A stretch of 64,000 nucleotides of DNA from CALEMW01 sp964343835 (GCA_964343835.1 CAYFKR010000018.1:13034-77033); one strand, 5' to 3'; counted from the first letter of the stretch, positions 13,419-22,177 are shown. Notes: generated by a model from the sequence alone, not told the origin. Made by a program: numbers and translations.

Positions 13419-14305
13419 GCCGCACCTCCGGGATGATGGGCCGACGGGGCGATCTCGAATCCCGCCGCCTCGAGGATGAGCCGACGGCACAGGGTCTCCA
13501 CCATGGCGCGGCGGTAGTCGGCGCCGGCGCGGCGGTCGCTGATGGGGTCGCAGGCGTCGGCCGCGGCCTGGGCGGCAGCGACGGCGGCGTCCTCGAGTTC
13601 GCCCGCATCGGCGCTGCAGAGCATCTGTTCGGCGGCCAGGGCGCGCAGGGGCACCGGCGCCACCGCGCCGAGGGCCACCGCGGCGTGCGCGGGGGCGCCG
13701 TGCTCCAGCCTGAGCGCCACGCTCACCTGGACCAGGGCGATGTCCTCGGCCGTGCGGGTCAGCTTGCGGGACAGGCAGACCAGATCGGCCGACGCGGCGG
13801 GCAGGGTGATCCCCACCAGCAGGCGATCGCCCAGCATGGTGGTGCGGGGGCCGAGGAAGAACTCGCGGAGGGGGACGTCGATGGTCCCGGCGCCGTCGCA
13901 GACGTGGGCCACGGCGTCGAGGGCCAGCAGCACGGGCGCCATGTCGCCCGAAGGCAGGGCCGAGCAGAGGTTGCCGCCCAGGGTGGCGGTGCTGCGCACG
14001 GGGCGGTTGCCGCAGGCGGCGGCCACGGCGGAGACGGCGCCGCCGGCGAAGTCGCGGATCCGCGGGTCGGTCTCCAGGGTGCGCAGCGTGACGCAGGCCC
14101 CCAGGTGCAGGTCGCCGTTCCCGTCCAGGTCCACCTCGTCCAGGCCGGCGCGTCGCAGGTCCACCACGTAGTCCAGTTCGGGCCGGTCCTCCAGGAGCAG
14201 GTCCGTCGCACCCGCCAGGTAGCAGCCCACGCCCACGGTGTCGCGCAGCAGCCGGACGGCCTCGTCCGGCGACCGGGCCACCAGGTAATCGCTCACGTTC
14301 TTCAC
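13415..14305 (-). CDS. xdhB: Molybdenum hydroxylase FAD-binding subunit
   Basis: A 296-residue FAD subunit and first gene of the operon. The start is GTG 14305, with GGAGGAGG (complement 14311-14318) 5 nt upstream; longer upstream readings have no ribosome site. FAD-binding motifs: YLAGATDLLL near the N-terminus and RSTATLGGNLCSALPSGDMAPVLLALDA in the middle, followed by the CO dehydrogenase flavoprotein C-terminal domain. It accepts electrons from the 2Fe-2S subunit. The gene order FAD, FeS, Mo is the same as in coxMSL-like operons, but the large subunit lacks the CO dehydrogenase loop. Confidence 0.88.
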   Translation of the reverse strand: MKNVSDYLVARSPDEAVRLLRDTVGVGCYLAGATDLLLEDRPELDYVVDLRRAGLDEVDLDGNGDLHLGACVTLRTLETDPRIRDFAGGAVSAVAAACGNRPVRSTATLGGNLCSALPSGDMAPVLLALDAVAHVCDGAGTIDVPLREFFLGPRTTMLGDRLLVGITLPAASADLVCLSRKLTRTAEDIALVQVSVALRLEHGAPAHAAVALGAVAPVPLRALAAEQMLCSADAGELEDAAVAAAQAAADACDPISDRRAGADYRRAMVETLCRRLILEAAGFEIAPSAHHPGGAA

Positions 14306-14351
14306 GGATCCCTCCTCCGGCGACGCGGGGTGGCGCGTCGCGATCCGGTCG

Positions 14352-14380
14352 AGTATAACGAACACGTGGAACCGTCCCAA
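14352..14380 (-). promoter_or_regulatory. Predicted sigma70-type promoter for the molybdenum hydroxylase operon
   Basis: On the minus strand TTGGGA (complement of 14375-14380) is followed after 17 bp by TATACT (complement of 14352-14357), about 45 bp before the GTG start. It lies in the 91-bp divergent region shared with the amidohydrolase gene, so the two units may be co-regulated. Confidence 0.5.
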
Positions 14381-14396
14381 GCCCGAAGGAGCCGCC

Positions 14397-15707
14397 GTGA
14401 GCCGAAATCCCCTTGTCTTGGTGGAAGATGCGGAATCGCTGGTCACCATGGACGCCGACCGTCGGATCCTGGACCGCGGCTGGGTGGCCGCCCGCGACGG
14501 CATGATCACGGCGGTGGGCGAAGGCGAGGCGCCGGAGACCATCGACGGCGAACCCCTCGACGCCTACGAGCGCATCGATGCCTCGGGCTGCGTCGTCACC
14601 CCGGGCCTGGTCAACACCCATCACCACCTCTACCAGACCCGCACCCGGGCCTGGCCCGGCGCCGTGGACGCCGAGCTCTTCGACTGGCTGCGCACCCTCT
14701 ACCCCGTCTGGGGCCGCCTGACCGACGACGACTTCCACCACGCCGCCCGCACCGGCTGCCGCGAGCTGCTCCGCTCAGGCTGCACCACCACCACCGATCA
14801 CCACTACCTCTTCCCCGCCGACGCCACCCCGGAACTCATCGACGTGACGGTGGAGGCCGCCCTGGCCGTGGGCATCCGCTTCCACCCCACCCGCGGCTCC
14901 ATGTCGCGTTCGGTCAAGGACGGCGGACTGCCCCCCGACCACGTGGTCCAGGACCCCGACACGATCCTCGCCGACAGCGAACGCGTGATCGCCCGCTTCC
15001 ACGACCCCTCGCCGGGCGCCATGACCCGCATCGCTCTGGCCCCGTGCTCGCCCTTCTCCGTCACCCCGGAGCTGATGCGCGACACCGCCGACCTGGCCCG
15101 ACGCCACGGCGTGCGCCTGCACACCCACCTGTGCGAGACCCGCGACGAGGAGGCCTACTGCCTGGAGGTCTACGGCAAGCGGCCGGTGGACATGCTGGAG
15201 GACGTGGGCTGGCTGGCCGACGACGTGTGGCTGGCCCACGGCATCTGGTTCGACGACGACGAGATCGCCCGCCTGGGCCGCGCCGGCGTGGCGGTGGCCC
15301 ACTGCCCCACCTCCAACATGAGGCTGGGCTCGGGCGTGTGCCGGGTGCGCGACCTGCGGGCCGCGGGCTCGCCGGTGGGCCTGGCCGTGGACGGTTCGGC
15401 CAGTAACGACACCTCGGACCTGCTCGCCGAGTTGCGCCAGTGCCTGCTGCTGCACCGCGTGGTGGGCGGCGCCTCGGCCATGACGGTGATGGAGGTGCTG
15501 GAGATGGCCACCCTCGGCGGCGCTGCGTGCCTGGGGCGCAACGACATCGGCGCGGCCGAACCCGGCCGCGCCTGCGATCTCGCTCTCTGGGATTTGTCGG
15601 ACCTCGGATGCGACCGGGTCGGGGACCGCGTGGCGGCGCTGTTGCTCGCGCCGCCACGACGGGCCCGTGAGGTCATCGTCGGAGGGGTGACGATCCGGGT
15701 CGACTAG
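14397..15707 (+). CDS. 8-oxoguanine deaminase-like amidohydrolase
   Basis: A 436-residue member of the amidohydrolase superfamily, ATZ/TRZ branch. GTG 14397 has GAAGGA six nt upstream. Metal and substrate motifs in order: GLVNTHHHLYQTRTRAWPG (HxH), TTTTDHHYLFPADA, LAPCSPFSVTPELM, LHTHLCETRDEE, WLAHGIWFDDDEI, AHCPTSNMRLGSG and LAVDGSASND. This run matches the family of Pseudomonas 8-oxoguanine deaminase (8-oxoguanine to urate plus ammonia) closely, including the Cys of APCSPFSV and the SASND end. Some relatives act on other aminopurines or triazines, so the exact substrate is not proven. It is divergent from the molybdenum hydroxylase operon, consistent with purine salvage or breakdown. Confidence 0.82.
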   Translation: MSRNPLVLVEDAESLVTMDADRRILDRGWVAARDGMITAVGEGEAPETIDGEPLDAYERIDASGCVVTPGLVNTHHHLYQTRTRAWPGAVDAELFDWLRTLYPVWGRLTDDDFHHAARTGCRELLRSGCTTTTDHHYLFPADATPELIDVTVEAALAVGIRFHPTRGSMSRSVKDGGLPPDHVVQDPDTILADSERVIARFHDPSPGAMTRIALAPCSPFSVTPELMRDTADLARRHGVRLHTHLCETRDEEAYCLEVYGKRPVDMLEDVGWLADDVWLAHGIWFDDDEIARLGRAGVAVAHCPTSNMRLGSGVCRVRDLRAAGSPVGLAVDGSASNDTSDLLAELRQCLLLHRVVGGASAMTVMEVLEMATLGGAACLGRNDIGAAEPGRACDLALWDLSDLGCDRVGDRVAALLLAPPRRAREVIVGGVTIRVD

Positions 15708-15722
15708 ATCCGGACGACCGGC

Positions 15723-16322
15723 CTAGCGGAACCGCGCCTTCACCTCGCCCCACGTGGAGCCCTCGTTGGCCACCGGGTTGCAGGGCAGCCCCGGGAAGAC
15801 GCCGGTGAGCGAGCCGTAGCTCGACTCCGTGGAGAACTTCTGCACCAGCGCCAGGAACTGCTCGTCGATGGGCGCCGGCGGATACGGCGAACGGAACTCG
15901 TAGACCGCCGAGCCGGCCCGGCCGGGCTCGCAGCCGTCGGCCGAGCGGGGCTCGTACTTCAGCACTACGGCCCACAGATCGATGGACGGGTCCCCGTTCT
16001 CGACCACGGCGTTGTACTCCACCGTGCAGGGCTCGGGCACGCCGGCGCCGGTGCCGGCGGGCGCATCGAAGAACAGGCCGGCCTGGATCTCCTCGGCCGA
16101 GCAGTTGCCCGAGTCGTCGATGATCACGTCCACGTGACTGACCCCGTGCTTCCCGGTGTCCCAGCTCAGGCTGAGGCGGTAGGTCCAGTAGCCGTCGCCG
16201 TCGAGCCCGTAGCTCACGCACTCGCCCATGAGCCAGGGGGCCTCGGGCAGAACGGCCGAGGCGGGGGCGACCGCCATCAGGGTCACGGCCAGGATCAGTG
16301 CGGGCTTCCAGCAATGCTTCAT
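15723..16322 (-). CDS. Small secreted protein with C-terminal TW-K-RF motif
   Basis: A 199-residue exported protein of unknown function. Three ATG codons in a row (16328, 16325, 16322) follow an AGGAGG; the last has the best spacing (7 nt) and leads into the signal peptide MKHCWKPALILAVTLMAVAPASA. The mature part resembles the product at 19472-20068 along its whole length: WTYRLSLSWDTGKHGVSHVDVIIDDSGNCS versus WKYTLTISWDNSRYGMSHLDLIVDDGLNCS, with shared GDPSIDLW and ALVQKF segments. It ends NEGSTWGEVKARFR directly before the stop, a motif also found on an unrelated protein at 60720. Six Cys are spread over the mature protein. A surface or extracellular location is inferred. Confidence 0.75.
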   Translation of the reverse strand: MKHCWKPALILAVTLMAVAPASAVLPEAPWLMGECVSYGLDGDGYWTYRLSLSWDTGKHGVSHVDVIIDDSGNCSAEEIQAGLFFDAPAGTGAGVPEPCTVEYNAVVENGDPSIDLWAVVLKYEPRSADGCEPGRAGSAVYEFRSPYPPAPIDEQFLALVQKFSTESSYGSLTGVFPGLPCNPVANEGSTWGEVKARFR

Positions 16323-16440
16323 CATCATCCCTCCTGCGATGTGCATGGTCGGCGACGGGTGCGAGGGGGGTGACGGGGGTCCATTGTTCCCCGTCGTTCC
16401 CGATCCCTACCTATCGGCCGACGTCTTCGAGATCTGAGGG

Positions 16441-16478
16441 AGAAAACTGCAAGGACCGGGCCAGGAACGGCCCGATCC
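16441..16478 (-). terminator. Intrinsic terminator after tyrA
   Basis: On the minus strand a 10-bp stem (arms 16453-16462 and 16469-16478, one G.U pair) with a 6-nt loop is followed by TTGCAGTTTTCT. It starts 8 bp past the tyrA stop. Confidence 0.7.
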
Positions 16479-16485
16479 TCCAGGC

Positions 16486-17640
16486 TCAGGAGCGGGGCAG
16501 GTCCATGCGGTCGCGGGCCTGGTCGAGCAGGGCGGAGCTCTCGGCGAGGAAGGCGTCGGCGAGGGGGCCGAACCAGCGGCCGACGTCGTGGAATCGGGCG
16601 CGGAAGGCGTCGCGATCGCCGGATTCGTAGAGTTCGAGGGCCGCGCCGAACCGTTCCCAGTAACGGCGGGCCAGGGCGGGGCCTTCCTCCGAGCCGAACA
16701 CGATGTCGGCGTAGAGGTCCGGGTCCTGGGCGAAGAGGCGCCCCACCATGGCCAGCTCGAGGCGGTAGATGGGGGAGCTGAGCTCGAGGATGGCCTGGAG
16801 GTCCGTGTCCTCGTCCATCAGATGGCCGCCGTAGACGTAGGTGGCGAAGTGGCGGAGGGCCTGGACCACGGTCATGCGACGGTCGTGGTCGGCGGCGTCC
16901 ACGTCCACCACTGCGGCTCCCCACACGGCGAACTGGTCGCGGATCCAGCGGCTCGCCTCCGGGTCGCGCCCGGCCGAATGGACCACCACCTGCTTGGCCA
17001 GGGAGCCGACGGTGGGGCCGAACATGGGGTGGAAGCCGGCCACGGGACCGTCGTGGGCCGCGAGCATGGCGGCCAGGGGCTCGGTCTTGCGGCTGGTGAT
17101 GTCGGCGAGCACGGCATCCGGGGGCACCAGGCCGCGGCAGGCCCGGATCACGTCCACGGTGTCGGCGATGGGCACCCCCACCAGCACCAGGCCGGCGCCG
17201 TCGAGGATCTCCGCGGCCCGGGGCCAGTCGTCGCGTTCGAGGATGCGGACCTCGTAGCCCGAGGCGGTGAAGCACCGGGCCAGGAGCCGGCCCATGCCGC
17301 CGTCGCCGCCGACGAGCACCACGGGGCGGGGATCGTCCAGGACGCAGCGGAAGCCCCCCTCTCCCTCCGCGCTGTACGACTCGCGCATGATGCGGCGCAG
17401 GAGATCCTCCACCAGGTCCGGCGACACGCCCCGTTCCGCGGCCTCGGCGCGACGCGAGCGGAACATGGCCTCCTCGCGCTCGGGCACGTAGACGGGCAGG
17501 CCCGAGGCCGTCTTGCTGGCGGCCACGTCGGCCACCAGGTCGCGACGGCGGGCCAGCAGGTCGATGAGGTCGCGATCGACGGCGTCGATGCGGGCGCGCA
17601 GGTCGTCCAGGTCCGGGAGTTCGCGGCGGTCGTCGGTCAT
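16486..17640 (-). CDS. tyrA: Bifunctional chorismate mutase / prephenate dehydrogenase (T-protein)
   Basis: A 384-residue enzyme of tyrosine biosynthesis: chorismate to prephenate, then NAD-dependent oxidation to 4-hydroxyphenylpyruvate. The length is close to the enterobacterial T-protein. Residues ~8-95 are an AroQ-type chorismate mutase (LRARIDAVDRDLIDLLARRRDLV, VYVPEREEAMF). A nucleotide-binding turn (VVLVGGDGGMGRLLARCFTASGY) opens the dehydrogenase half. This half contains ITSRKTEPL and GFHPMFGP, where His204 corresponds to the catalytic His. The second turn reads GGDGGMG, close to the usual GxGxxG form. It is transcribed alone, divergent from the arsenic genes. Confidence 0.9.
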   Translation of the reverse strand: MTDDRRELPDLDDLRARIDAVDRDLIDLLARRRDLVADVAASKTASGLPVYVPEREEAMFRSRRAEAAERGVSPDLVEDLLRRIMRESYSAEGEGGFRCVLDDPRPVVLVGGDGGMGRLLARCFTASGYEVRILERDDWPRAAEILDGAGLVLVGVPIADTVDVIRACRGLVPPDAVLADITSRKTEPLAAMLAAHDGPVAGFHPMFGPTVGSLAKQVVVHSAGRDPEASRWIRDQFAVWGAAVVDVDAADHDRRMTVVQALRHFATYVYGGHLMDEDTDLQAILELSSPIYRLELAMVGRLFAQDPDLYADIVFGSEEGPALARRYWERFGAALELYESGDRDAFRARFHDVGRWFGPLADAFLAESSALLDQARDRMDLPRS

Positions 17641-17652
17641 GGCGTCCCTTTC

Positions 17653-17680
17653 TTGTGGATCCGGGGCGGGATGCTATCAT
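17653..17680 (+). promoter_or_regulatory. Predicted promoter of the arsenic resistance pair
   Basis: TTGTGG (17653-17658), 16 bp, TATCAT (17675-17680), 40 bp before the ACR3 start, in the 79-bp divergent gap with tyrA. No ArsR gene or clear ArsR palindrome was seen nearby. Confidence 0.4.
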
Positions 17681-17719
17681 GTCCGCCGTTCCACCCCAAC
17701 CCCGAGCCGGAGGCCCCCG

Positions 17720-18793
17720 ATGACCCGCGATCCCGCCTGCCCGTCCGCCCGCCCGTCGGGCCGGCTGTCCTTCCTGGACCGCTACCTCACCCTCTGGATC
17801 TTCCTGGCCATGGCCGTGGGCGTGGGCCTGGGATGGGCCGTGCCGTCGGTGTCCGAGGGCCTCACCCGCCTGGACCGCGGCACCACCAATCTCCCCCTCG
17901 CGGTGGGCCTGATCCTGATGATGTACCCGCCCCTGGCCAAGGTGCGCTACGAGCGGCTGGGCGAGGCCTTCCGCGACGTGAAGGTGCTGCTGCTGTCGCT
18001 GGTGCAGAACTGGCTGGTGGGGCCGGTGCTGATGTTCGCCCTGGCGGTGATCTTCCTGCCCGACGAGCCCGAGTTCATGACGGGACTGATCCTGATCGGC
18101 CTGGCCCGCTGCATCGCCATGGTGATCGTGTGGAACGACCTGGCCGAGGGCGATCCCGAGTACTGCGCCGGTCTGGTGGCCTTCAACTCGGTCTTCCAGA
18201 TCCTGTTCTTCCCGGTCTACGCCTGGTTCTTCGTCACCAAGCTGCCGCCGATGCTGGGGTTGGAGGGCGCCGTGGTGGACGTGACCATCGGCGAGATCGC
18301 ACGGACGGTATTCATCTACCTGGGCATCCCGTTCCTGGCCGGCATGCTGACACGCCTTTCGCTGCGGGCCTGGAAGGGCGACGACTGGTACGCGAACGTC
18401 TTCGTGCCGCGCATCTCGCCGGTGACGCTGATCGCGCTTCTGTTCACCATCGTGGTCATGTTCTCCCTGAAGGGCGAGGCCATCGTGGAGCTGCCCCTGG
18501 ACGTGGCGCGCATCGCCCTGCCGCTGCTGATCTACTTCGTGCTGATGTTCTTCGTGTCGTTCTGGATGAGCCGCCGCGCAGGCGCCGACTACGAGCGCTC
18601 GGCGACCCTGAGCTTCACCGCGGCGAGCAACAACTTCGAGCTGGCCATCGCGGTGGCCGTGGCCACCTTCGGCATCCATCACGGGGCGGCCCTGGCCGCG
18701 GTGATCGGGCCGCTGGTGGAGGTGCCGGTGCTGATCGGGCTGGTGACGGTGGCGCTGAAGCTGCGGGCGCGGTGGTTTGGGGGCGCTTCGTGA
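17720..18793 (+). CDS. ACR3-family arsenite efflux permease
   Basis: A 357-residue membrane carrier that exports As(III), with about ten hydrophobic segments. The ACR3 signature GLARCIAMVIVWNDLAEGD carries the Cys conserved in the family. Other family stretches are PLAVGLILMMYPPLAKVRYE near the N-terminus, FNSVFQILFFPVYAWFF, and TLSFTAASNNFELAIAVAVA near the C-terminus. ATG 17720 follows GGAGG (17709-17713) at 6 nt. The stop overlaps the GTG start of the arsenate reductase gene by four bases (GTGA), so reductase and pump are coupled. The symbol varies between acr3 and arsB, so none is given. Confidence 0.92.
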   Translation: MTRDPACPSARPSGRLSFLDRYLTLWIFLAMAVGVGLGWAVPSVSEGLTRLDRGTTNLPLAVGLILMMYPPLAKVRYERLGEAFRDVKVLLLSLVQNWLVGPVLMFALAVIFLPDEPEFMTGLILIGLARCIAMVIVWNDLAEGDPEYCAGLVAFNSVFQILFFPVYAWFFVTKLPPMLGLEGAVVDVTIGEIARTVFIYLGIPFLAGMLTRLSLRAWKGDDWYANVFVPRISPVTLIALLFTIVVMFSLKGEAIVELPLDVARIALPLLIYFVLMFFVSFWMSRRAGADYERSATLSFTAASNNFELAIAVAVATFGIHHGAALAAVIGPLVEVPVLIGLVTVALKLRARWFGGAS

Positions 18794-19401
18794 GCGGCGC
18801 CGGGCTGCGTGCGACCATCGAGACCCTCCTCGGCGAGGCCGATCTGATCGGTGCCGAGCGACGCTCCCTTCTGACGGAGCTGGCAGCCTACATCTCCGAG
18901 CGGCTCGCGGCCGGCGGCCCGGCGCGGCTCGTGTTCATCTGCACCCACAACTCCCGCCGCAGCCACCTGTCCCAGTGCTGGGCGCGGGCGGCGGCGGACC
19001 ACTTCGGCATAGGATGCGTGGAGACGTACTCGGGCGGCACCGAAGCGACGGCCCTCGCGCCCCAGGCGGCGGCGAGCCTGTCGCGATGCGGCTTCGAGGT
19101 CGGCGACCGGGCCGACGCATCGAACCCGGTGGTGACCGTGGGCTGTGGCGGCGCCGAGCCGGTGCGGGCGTGGTCGAAGCTCTACGACGATCCCGGCAAC
19201 CCCACGTCGGAGTTCGCGGCCGTCATGACCTGTTCCTCCGCCGACGCCGGCTGTCCCCTGGTCCCCGGCGCCGACGCACGCTTCGCCCTGGTCTGGGACG
19301 ATCCCAAGGCAGCCGACGGCACGCCGTACGAGAGCGCGGTCTACGACGAGCGCTGCAGGCAGATCGGCCGGGAACTGCTCTACGCTTTCTCCCTGGTCTA
19401 G
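18790..19401 (+). CDS. arsC: Arsenate reductase, low-molecular-weight phosphatase fold
   Basis: A 203-residue protein starting at GTG 18790, inside the stop of the ACR3 gene. Residues ~46-60 hold the phosphatase loop FICTHNSRRSHLSQ (Cys51 and the CX5R pattern). The second and third catalytic cysteines of thioredoxin-coupled arsenate reductases are seen as CSSADAGC (Cys148 and Cys155), followed by the conserved FALVWDDPKAADGTP. Reaction: arsenate to arsenite by a three-cysteine relay, with the product exported by the upstream pump. The N-terminal ~45 residues extend the normal ~135-residue ArsC core and may be a helical dimerisation segment. Confidence 0.87.
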   Translation: MSGAGLRATIETLLGEADLIGAERRSLLTELAAYISERLAAGGPARLVFICTHNSRRSHLSQCWARAAADHFGIGCVETYSGGTEATALAPQAAASLSRCGFEVGDRADASNPVVTVGCGGAEPVRAWSKLYDDPGNPTSEFAAVMTCSSADAGCPLVPGADARFALVWDDPKAADGTPYESAVYDERCRQIGRELLYAFSLV

Positions 19402-19417
19402 GCCGGCCGCCATGAAC

Positions 19418-19449
19418 AACGCCCCGGCCGCTCGGCGGCCGGGGCGTTT
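19418..19449. terminator. Bidirectional terminator between arsC and a small secreted gene
   Basis: A 14-bp perfect stem (arms 19418-19431 and 19435-19448, core GCCCCGGCCGC) with loop TCG, flanked by AAC on the left and GTTT on the right. It lies 16 bp after the arsC stop and 23 bp after the stop of the convergent gene. Confidence 0.85.
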
Positions 19450-19471
19450 CCGATTCCGATGGGGTCGCGGA

Positions 19472-20068
19472 TCAGTCCGTGAAGCGGCTCTTGATCGATC
19501 CCCAGGTGGCGTCCTCGTTGCCCACCGGCGCACAGGGCAGCGCCGGGAACTCACCCGTCAGGTTCCCCAGGCAGTTGTAGGTGGCGTACTTCTCCACCAG
19601 GGCCAGGTTGTGCTCCTCCACCGGGTAGGGAGCGTAGTCCGAATAGAAGACGAAGGTCGAGACGCCCGTCTCGCCGGCCTCGCAGCCCAGGCTCTCGTCG
19701 GGTTCGAACTTGTAGAGGGGAATGTCGATGTCCAGGGACGGGTCGCCGTTGGGATTCAGGTAGGCCTCGTAGGTCAGCTGGCAACCGCCCTCGCCCGTGC
19801 CGTCGCCGGAGGGGTTCGGAAAGTGCAGTCCCTCCGCGAGGTCGTTAGCGGAGCAGTTCAGGCCATCGTCCACGATCAGGTCCAGGTGGCTCATGCCGTA
19901 GCGGCTGTTGTCCCAGGAGATCGTGAGCGTGTATTTCCAGGTGCCCAGGGAGGGGTCGTCCGTGGGTTCGCCATAGCAGGTGCCGGTAATGACGCACGTG
20001 GCGGGCGGCGGCGTGGCCGCGACGGCCGCGGCAGCGAACAGGACCAGGAGCATGGCGAGGGATTTCAT
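19472..20068 (-). CDS. Small secreted protein with C-terminal TW-K-RF motif, paralogue
   Basis: A 198-residue exported protein, homologous to the product at 15723-16322. The signal peptide is MKSLAMLLVLFAAAAVAA. The shared core is KYTLTISWDNSRYGMSHLDLIVDDGLNCSANDL and GDPSLDIDIPLYKFEPDESLGC; Cys are at matching places. It ends NEDATWGSIKSRFTD, one residue longer than the motif on the other two proteins. The two paralogues flank the tyrA and arsenic genes on the same strand, as after a duplication or insertion. The function is unknown; a beta-sandwich surface or extracellular protein is possible. Confidence 0.75.
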   Translation of the reverse strand: MKSLAMLLVLFAAAAVAATPPPATCVITGTCYGEPTDDPSLGTWKYTLTISWDNSRYGMSHLDLIVDDGLNCSANDLAEGLHFPNPSGDGTGEGGCQLTYEAYLNPNGDPSLDIDIPLYKFEPDESLGCEAGETGVSTFVFYSDYAPYPVEEHNLALVEKYATYNCLGNLTGEFPALPCAPVGNEDATWGSIKSRFTD

Positions 20069-20297
20069 GGCGGGGGCCCCCTGACAGGTGTCGACGAGTG
20101 ATGCAATGCCTCATTTGACCGTACCAAACCCTAATCAGGATCTCAACCGTTGTCGTTCTTCACAGGGTAAATTTTTGAAATCATTATGATGATGCCCATT
20201 CAGCATATCCGAGGATCGACCATGCCCTCGTGGCCATGATCGCTGTCGACTCCCGCTCCACGCGGGGCTAACCTGAGCGGGCCCCAGGGAGGTCCCG
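20069..20297. other. Relatively AT-rich divergent intergenic region
   Basis: 229 bp between divergent genes. Positions ~20105-20215 are clearly richer in A/T than the surroundings (for example AAATTTTTGAAATCATTATG). The region probably holds the promoters of both flanking genes, but I could not place convincing -35/-10 pairs. GGGAGG at 20288-20293 is the ribosome site of the esterase gene. Confidence 0.4.
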
Positions 20298-21440
20298 ATG
20301 CGCCTGACATGGCTATCACCACTCGTGCTCGCAGTTCTGGCATCGGTCCCATCCGCCGACGCCGCACCTCTCGAGAACCTGCACCGCCTGCCCTTCCCCG
20401 AGCGCCAGGCGGCCGTGGATGCGTTGCTCGCGGCCCATCCCTCGAATCCCGTGCTCGACGCCGCCTCCGACACGCTCCTCCTGCTCTACCGCGGCCCCGG
20501 TCGCGAGGTCGGGATCGCCGGCGACTGGACCAGTTGGCAGCCGGCGTCGGAGTTCCGGCACGTCCCCGGCACCGACCTGTGGGTCCTGCCGACGACGTTT
20601 CCCGGCGACGCCCGCCTCGACTACAAGCTCGTGGTCGACGGCGCCTGGTCCCTCGACCCCCGCAACCCCCTCACGATGATGAGCGGCTTCGGCCCCAACT
20701 CGGAGCTGCGCGGCGCCGACTACCGGTCGCCGTGGTGGCTGGACGCACCCAGGCCGGTCCCCTGCCGCCTGGACACCCTGGAGATCGCCACGCCGCCCCT
20801 GGGAGGTTCACGCACCGTCGTGGTCGCCGTTCCCCCGGGTGCCGCCACCGAACCTCGTCCCTTCCTGCTGGTCCACGACGGCCTCGAGTACCTGGAGATC
20901 GCCCGACTCCACGACTACCTCGCCGCCGCCGCGACCCGCACCCCCGACCTCCCCCTTCCGATCTGCGTGTGCGTGCCCCCGGTCCGCCGGACGGAGGAGT
21001 ACGCCGGCGCGCTGCAGGCCGCTTTCACCAGCTGGGTCGTGGACGGACTGGTGCCTCAGATCGAAGAGCGTTACGCCGACGTCGGCCGCACCGGCAAACC
21101 CTGGGGCAGCCTCGGCGCCAGCTACGGCGGCCGGATCACCCTGGACCTCGCCCGTCGTCACCCGGACCGGTTCGACCGGCTGGCGCCCATGAGCCCGAGC
21201 GTCGCACGGGAGCAACACGACGGCGTCGCGGCCCTCGACCCGACGAGCGTCCGTCTCTACGTGAACTGGGGGACTTGGGACATCCCGGGCCTGATTCCGG
21301 GCTGCGAGCGGTTCGCGGGGATGCTCGGAGAGCGGGGGTTCGATCACGTGGTGGAGGTGCTGCCGCAGGGGCACAGCTGGGGGCTCTGGCGGGACACGCT
21401 GGACGCCGCGTTCCGCTTCCTCTACGACGACCGGCCCTGA
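20298..21440 (+). CDS. Secreted esterase with N-terminal CBM48-like domain
   Basis: A 380-residue exported protein: signal peptide MRLTWLSPLVLAVLASVPSADA, then an E-set/CBM48-like sandwich (LLLYRGPGREVGIAGDWTSW, WVLPTTFPGDARLDYKLVVDG, DPRNP). A C-terminal alpha/beta hydrolase of the esterase D / enterochelin-esterase group follows. The nucleophile elbow is GASYGG, and the C-terminal catalytic His is in LPQGHSWGLWRD. Relatives hydrolyse siderophore esters, feruloyl-polysaccharide esters or other acyl esters. With no siderophore genes nearby, a carbohydrate-ester role is equally possible. Its 3' end overlaps the convergent membrane-protein gene by 19 bp. Confidence 0.8.
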   Translation: MRLTWLSPLVLAVLASVPSADAAPLENLHRLPFPERQAAVDALLAAHPSNPVLDAASDTLLLLYRGPGREVGIAGDWTSWQPASEFRHVPGTDLWVLPTTFPGDARLDYKLVVDGAWSLDPRNPLTMMSGFGPNSELRGADYRSPWWLDAPRPVPCRLDTLEIATPPLGGSRTVVVAVPPGAATEPRPFLLVHDGLEYLEIARLHDYLAAAATRTPDLPLPICVCVPPVRRTEEYAGALQAAFTSWVVDGLVPQIEERYADVGRTGKPWGSLGASYGGRITLDLARRHPDRFDRLAPMSPSVAREQHDGVAALDPTSVRLYVNWGTWDIPGLIPGCERFAGMLGERGFDHVVEVLPQGHSWGLWRDTLDAAFRFLYDDRP

Positions 21441-22177
21441 GCCAGCTCCATATCGATCTCCTGGATCAACGACTCGCACATCCCCCTCATCTCCACGAGC
21501 TGCTCGTTCAGGACGGAGAATTCGAGGATGGCCATGAGGAAGCCGTTCTTGATGCGCGGATCCGTCTTGTAGACGTCGAAATAGGCCGGCGTGAGCGCCC
21601 CCGCCTCTCCGCCGTAGGCGCGCAGCATCGGGTGCAGGTCGAGCATCTCGTAGAGCGGTTTGTAGAGCAGTTCCTCGGCGTCGAATCGGAAATGGTCCTC
21701 TTCCGCCTTGTTGGCCTTGTAGGCTGCCTCGAGCCGCAGCAAAGCGGACTTGATGGTCTCGCTGGTGATGAGGGCGAGGTTTCCGGACGAGATCAGCTCC
21801 TCGACGGTGAAGTTGATCTGCACGAAGCGCTTCCAGTTGTAGATGTGGATGCAGCGGGCGTTGAAGTCCGTGGGATCGGCGATCGGCTCCCCTTCGATGT
21901 GCCCGACGATGATGCCCGCGTTCTCGAGGGACGTCGTCCGGTCCTCGATGAACCCGTCGATCACCGCCATGTTGTTGACGAGGTCGCTACGGATGTTCCG
22001 CAGGTACTGCATCTCCCGGGCTCGTGCCTGGCGATCGTCGTTCCAGTTGTTGATCTGCAAAGCGATGAGGATGCCGATCACGACCAGCACGATCTCACCC
22101 GTCGCATAGAGCAGGTAGTCGGTCACCCGGTTGCGCGCGATCAGCCGATGGCGGATGGTCCTGAAGATCCTGAACAT
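21422..22177 (-). CDS. DUF6090-like inner-membrane protein
   Basis: A 251-residue protein with one strong N-terminal membrane helix (YLLYATGEIVLVVIGILIAL) followed by QINNWNDDRQARAREMQYLRNI. That stretch is typical of the DUF6090 family, mostly described from Bacteroidota. The remaining ~190 residues are soluble and largely helical (VNNMAVIDGFIEDRTTSLENA). ATG 22177 is chosen because it precedes FRIFRTIRHRLIARNRVTDYLL, the normal start of the family; the frame is open 25 codons further upstream. No catalytic motif is visible. The function is unknown, and the gene stands alone. Confidence 0.7.
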   Translation of the reverse strand: MFRIFRTIRHRLIARNRVTDYLLYATGEIVLVVIGILIALQINNWNDDRQARAREMQYLRNIRSDLVNNMAVIDGFIEDRTTSLENAGIIVGHIEGEPIADPTDFNARCIHIYNWKRFVQINFTVEELISSGNLALITSETIKSALLRLEAAYKANKAEEDHFRFDAEELLYKPLYEMLDLHPMLRAYGGEAGALTPAYFDVYKTDPRIKNGFLMAILEFSVLNEQLVEMRGMCESLIQEIDMELAQGRSS

